Positions 30,263 to 32,183 of a stretch of 32,183 nucleotides of DNA are shown here, in pieces (the first letter of the stretch is position 1; every line of letters starts with the position of its first letter). The notes under the pieces are model-generated. The model was not told the DNA's origin. It made no database searches and saw only the letters and a list, made by a program, of their open reading frames with translations. A program made the translations under genes and the position numbers. The DNA comes from Hyphomicrobiales bacterium (lineage in GTDB: Bacteria; Pseudomonadota; Alphaproteobacteria; JAPOUT01): NCBI GenBank assembly GCA_026708505.1, contig JAPOUU010000079.1:1-32183 (forward strand), read 5' to 3'.

Positions 30263-31501
30263 CTAGAGCCTTTTCCTTTTAAAATACCAAACTATTATCG
30301 CCGCAATGGACAGACCTGCGGGGTAAATAATCGAAGAGCCTTCCAAGAACAACAGGACTGATACAATCGCAATTGCAATTACCGATAATATTTTTTCTAA
30401 ATTGTTTTTCGACAATTTAAAAAGGGCGAGCCCCGTTACGCCATACAGGATAAAGAAATTCTGACCGGAAATAGACAGCATTTTACTTATATCCAAAACT
30501 CCCAACCAGTCCGTTGTTAATATCGCCAAGAGAACGCAAGAAGTCATCAAAACGGCGGAAACAGGCGAGCCCCTCCCGGTTGTTTTCAGTTTAAACGGTA
30601 AATAACCTTCCCGACTGAGAGACAAGACCATTCTGGACACGGCCCAGATTGCTCCCATCAAATTTGCAAAGACAATTACAGCAGCAAGAACGGAAACGAT
30701 TATTCTCCCGCTTTCCCCGAAAACTATTTTTGCTATGGATGCAAACGACGCTTCATAAGAACCTGTAATTGCTGTGTTCTGGACAACAAAAGCCATGGCA
30801 AAATACATAAAACAAGCGGCAACAAACGACATGATCATGGCACGCGGGAAATCACGGGCCGGGTTTTTAAATTCCTCCGATGTATTCGCGGCAACTTCCC
30901 ATCCCGTGAAAGCAAAAAATATCATCATGAAAGGTAAAAAAGCCCTGTCTATCTTTACCTTTGATATTGGCGCCATATTTTCGCCCACGCTGCTCCAATC
31001 CATCGCATAAAGACCGATGGCTACGAGGACCAAGAGGGACGCTAGTATTCCCGATGCAATGATTGTTGATATTTTTCCCGCTGCCTCCGTGGAAACAAGA
31101 TGAAGCGAAGCGGCCGCAAGAACGAGCAAGGCCGCATAGAATGCGGGATGTCCATGCATTATTTCCGATATGTAATATCCGCCCGTTAAAGCGATTGCAG
31201 GCAAGCCGAATACGATAGCCCCAAGTAAAATGAAAGAGGTGATTATGTATGCCGCCGAACCGAATGCCATTTCGGAAAAATGGGCTATTCCCCCTGCGTT
31301 TGGGAACCTTCTTCCCATGATAATGAATACGATTAGAAGAGGCGTTGCGACTATCGCGCATGCCACCCATGCCCATAAGGCGTGATCTCCCACAGATTCG
31401 ACAACAAGGCCGGGCAACGCAAGGAGACCTGCTCCCACAACTATGTTTAGCATCAATCCGGCTCCGCGGGTTGCGGACAATGTTTTTACTAACTCGCTCA
31501 T
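30263..31501 (-). CDS. YjeH-like APC-superfamily amino-acid exporter
   Basis: A 412-residue membrane protein with about 12 helices. It resembles E. coli YjeH, an exporter of methionine and branched-chain amino acids. Shared segments include GRRFPNAGGIAHFSEMAFGS near 63-82 and EEFKNPARDFPRAM near 209-222. The helix 1 motif NIVVGAGLLALPG (19-31) is the APC substrate loop. It is divergent from an Lrp/AsnC regulator, a common pairing in which the regulator senses the exported amino acid. No clear Shine-Dalgarno precedes the ATG. The gene is visibly more AT-rich than the creatine region, consistent with separate acquisition. The exact amino acid is unknown. Confidence 0.88.
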   Translation of the reverse strand: MSELVKTLSATRGAGLMLNIVVGAGLLALPGLVVESVGDHALWAWVACAIVATPLLIVFIIMGRRFPNAGGIAHFSEMAFGSAAYIITSFILLGAIVFGLPAIALTGGYYISEIMHGHPAFYAALLVLAAASLHLVSTEAAGKISTIIASGILASLLVLVAIGLYAMDWSSVGENMAPISKVKIDRAFLPFMMIFFAFTGWEVAANTSEEFKNPARDFPRAMIMSFVAACFMYFAMAFVVQNTAITGSYEASFASIAKIVFGESGRIIVSVLAAVIVFANLMGAIWAVSRMVLSLSREGYLPFKLKTTGRGSPVSAVLMTSCVLLAILTTDWLGVLDISKMLSISGQNFFILYGVTGLALFKLSKNNLEKILSVIAIAIVSVLLFLEGSSIIYPAGLSIAAIIVWYFKRKRL

Positions 31502-31560
31502 AATGTGCCCATATGTAATTTTTCTAGTTGTAATTAATCAAAAAAAGTTTGATATGTATA

Positions 31561-31596
31561 GGTTGCATTAATGGAAATAACGTCAATTTCGCAACC
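31561..31596 (+). promoter_or_regulatory. inverted repeat in the exporter/Lrp divergent region
   Basis: GGTTGC (31561-31566) and GCAACC (31591-31596) are complementary, with centres 30 bp (about three turns) apart. The palindrome CATTAATG (31566-31573) begins at the left arm. It lies upstream of the Lrp-family start, in the 113-bp shared region, and could be an Lrp-type site or a leader hairpin. Confidence 0.4.
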
Positions 31597-31614
31597 CGTT
31601 TGGAGAAAAAAGTC

Positions 31615-32067
31615 ATGCTTGATCTGGTCAACCAAAAAATTATTTCTGAACTCAAAAAGAACAGCAGGATAAGCTGGGGTGAATTATCCGGGATTGTCGG
31701 CATATCCCGACAGGCGCTCAAGAAAAGAATTGAAAGGCTGGAATACAAGCGCCATATAATGGGCTACACCATCATAACCTCTCATGAAGCCGCTCATGAA
31801 ACCTCAAGCGTGCAGGCCTTTTTGAAAATTAGATTCTCGAAAGGGAACGATTGTTTCAAGCTTTCTCGTATTCTTCAGTCATACGATAACGTGGTGGCGT
31901 CTTGGGCGATAACGGGAGACTGGGACAATATAATTCTTGTCAGGGCAAGCAGCATGGAAAAAGTTTCAGAAATGAGAGAAATTATTGTTCAAACAGGAGG
32001 TATAGATGAAATAGAAACAGATACCGTCTTAAATGAGTTGTATCCAACTCAAACGAAACCGATTTAA
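31615..32067 (+). CDS. Lrp/AsnC-family transcriptional regulator
   Basis: A 150-residue regulator of the usual Lrp length. The N-terminal HTH (about 1-50) contains ISWGELSGIVGISRQALKKR. The C-terminal RAM/AsnC ligand domain (about 65-145) shows the alternating strands and VVASWAITGDWDNIILVRA, with the GDWD turn typical of the family. Such proteins form dimers to octamers and respond to amino acids. The ATG at 31615 is chosen because GGAG lies upstream at good distance; an in-frame start at 31549 would add 22 atypical residues. It probably controls the divergent YjeH-like exporter and itself. Confidence 0.9.
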   Translation: MLDLVNQKIISELKKNSRISWGELSGIVGISRQALKKRIERLEYKRHIMGYTIITSHEAAHETSSVQAFLKIRFSKGNDCFKLSRILQSYDNVVASWAITGDWDNIILVRASSMEKVSEMREIIVQTGGIDEIETDTVLNELYPTQTKPI

Positions 32068-32121
32068 ATCTTCCCTGCTACTTTATCCACGGGTCTCCAA
32101 ACATTTTTCGACACCCATACT

Positions 32122-32141
32122 TTACGGACTATTGACCGTAA
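32122..32141. promoter_or_regulatory. inverted repeat near the window end
   Basis: TTACGG-N8-CCGTAA is a perfect 6-bp inverted repeat 54 bp after the Lrp-family gene. It shares the TTACGG core with the operator at 21914-21936 but with different arm order and spacing. It may be an operator for a gene beyond the window. Confidence 0.4.
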
Positions 32142-32183
32142 TTGTTAGAACCGCCGGTTCAAGTGTAATATCCTGACCTGCCA

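Noticed and set aside
1-32183. CRISPR arrays, tRNA or rRNA genes, transposases or integrases
   Set aside because: No regularly spaced repeats, cloverleaf-like sequence, rRNA signature or mobile-element protein was recognised anywhere in the window by reading it; no search program was run.

Overview
The window looks like chromosome of a free-living alphaproteobacterium, probably marine or sediment-dwelling. Grounds: moderate-to-high GC, close packing with frequent ATGA/GTGA overlaps, a TRAP transporter and a polyol-type ABC transporter with Tat-exported binding proteins, and a creatine/sarcosine degradation gene set. The lineage call is inference. No rRNA, tRNA, CRISPR array, transposase or integrase was seen.

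Layout. 1-2843: the 3' part of an MFS transporter gene, then an arsR-arsP pair behind a promoter whose spacer holds a perfect inverted repeat. 2844-3221: a gene-free stretch with strong RNA folding potential and helically phased A/T tracts. 3222-14441: a nitrogen and one-carbon catabolic region. It encodes a glutamine synthetase-family ligase, a cysteine hydrolase of the isochorismatase fold, a creatinase with all known creatine-binding residues, an Asp/Glu racemase-fold isomerase, an Ada-type methyl-repair regulator coupled to an EamA transporter, a CysQ-like phosphatase, and an operon of sarcosine/dimethylglycine dehydrogenase, aldehyde dehydrogenase and a carboxymuconolactone decarboxylase-family protein. 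The central reading is creatine to sarcosine plus urea, then sarcosine to glycine with the methyl group passed to tetrahydrofolate.

14486-18949: an orphan Phd/YefM antitoxin, a structured intergenic region and a TRAP operon. The TRAP small-permease gene is unusual: a TM2 domain and a long coiled coil are fused in front of the DctQ domain. 19014-30198: a carbohydrate or polyol utilisation locus. An FGGY kinase and a class II aldolase-family gene lie on the minus strand. Diverging from them are a glycerol-1-phosphate dehydrogenase-family enzyme, a HAD phosphatase, a FucA-like aldolase, two ABC permeases, a Tat-exported binding protein, an SDR oxidoreductase and an ABC ATPase. A perfect 7-bp inverted repeat overlaps the promoter of the rightward operon. 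The likely scheme is import, oxidation and/or phosphorylation, then aldol cleavage to a triose phosphate; the substrate is not known to me and this is the best candidate for an undescribed pathway.

30263-32183: a more AT-rich pair, a YjeH-like amino-acid exporter divergent from an Lrp/AsnC regulator, then about 115 bp of non-coding DNA with one inverted repeat.
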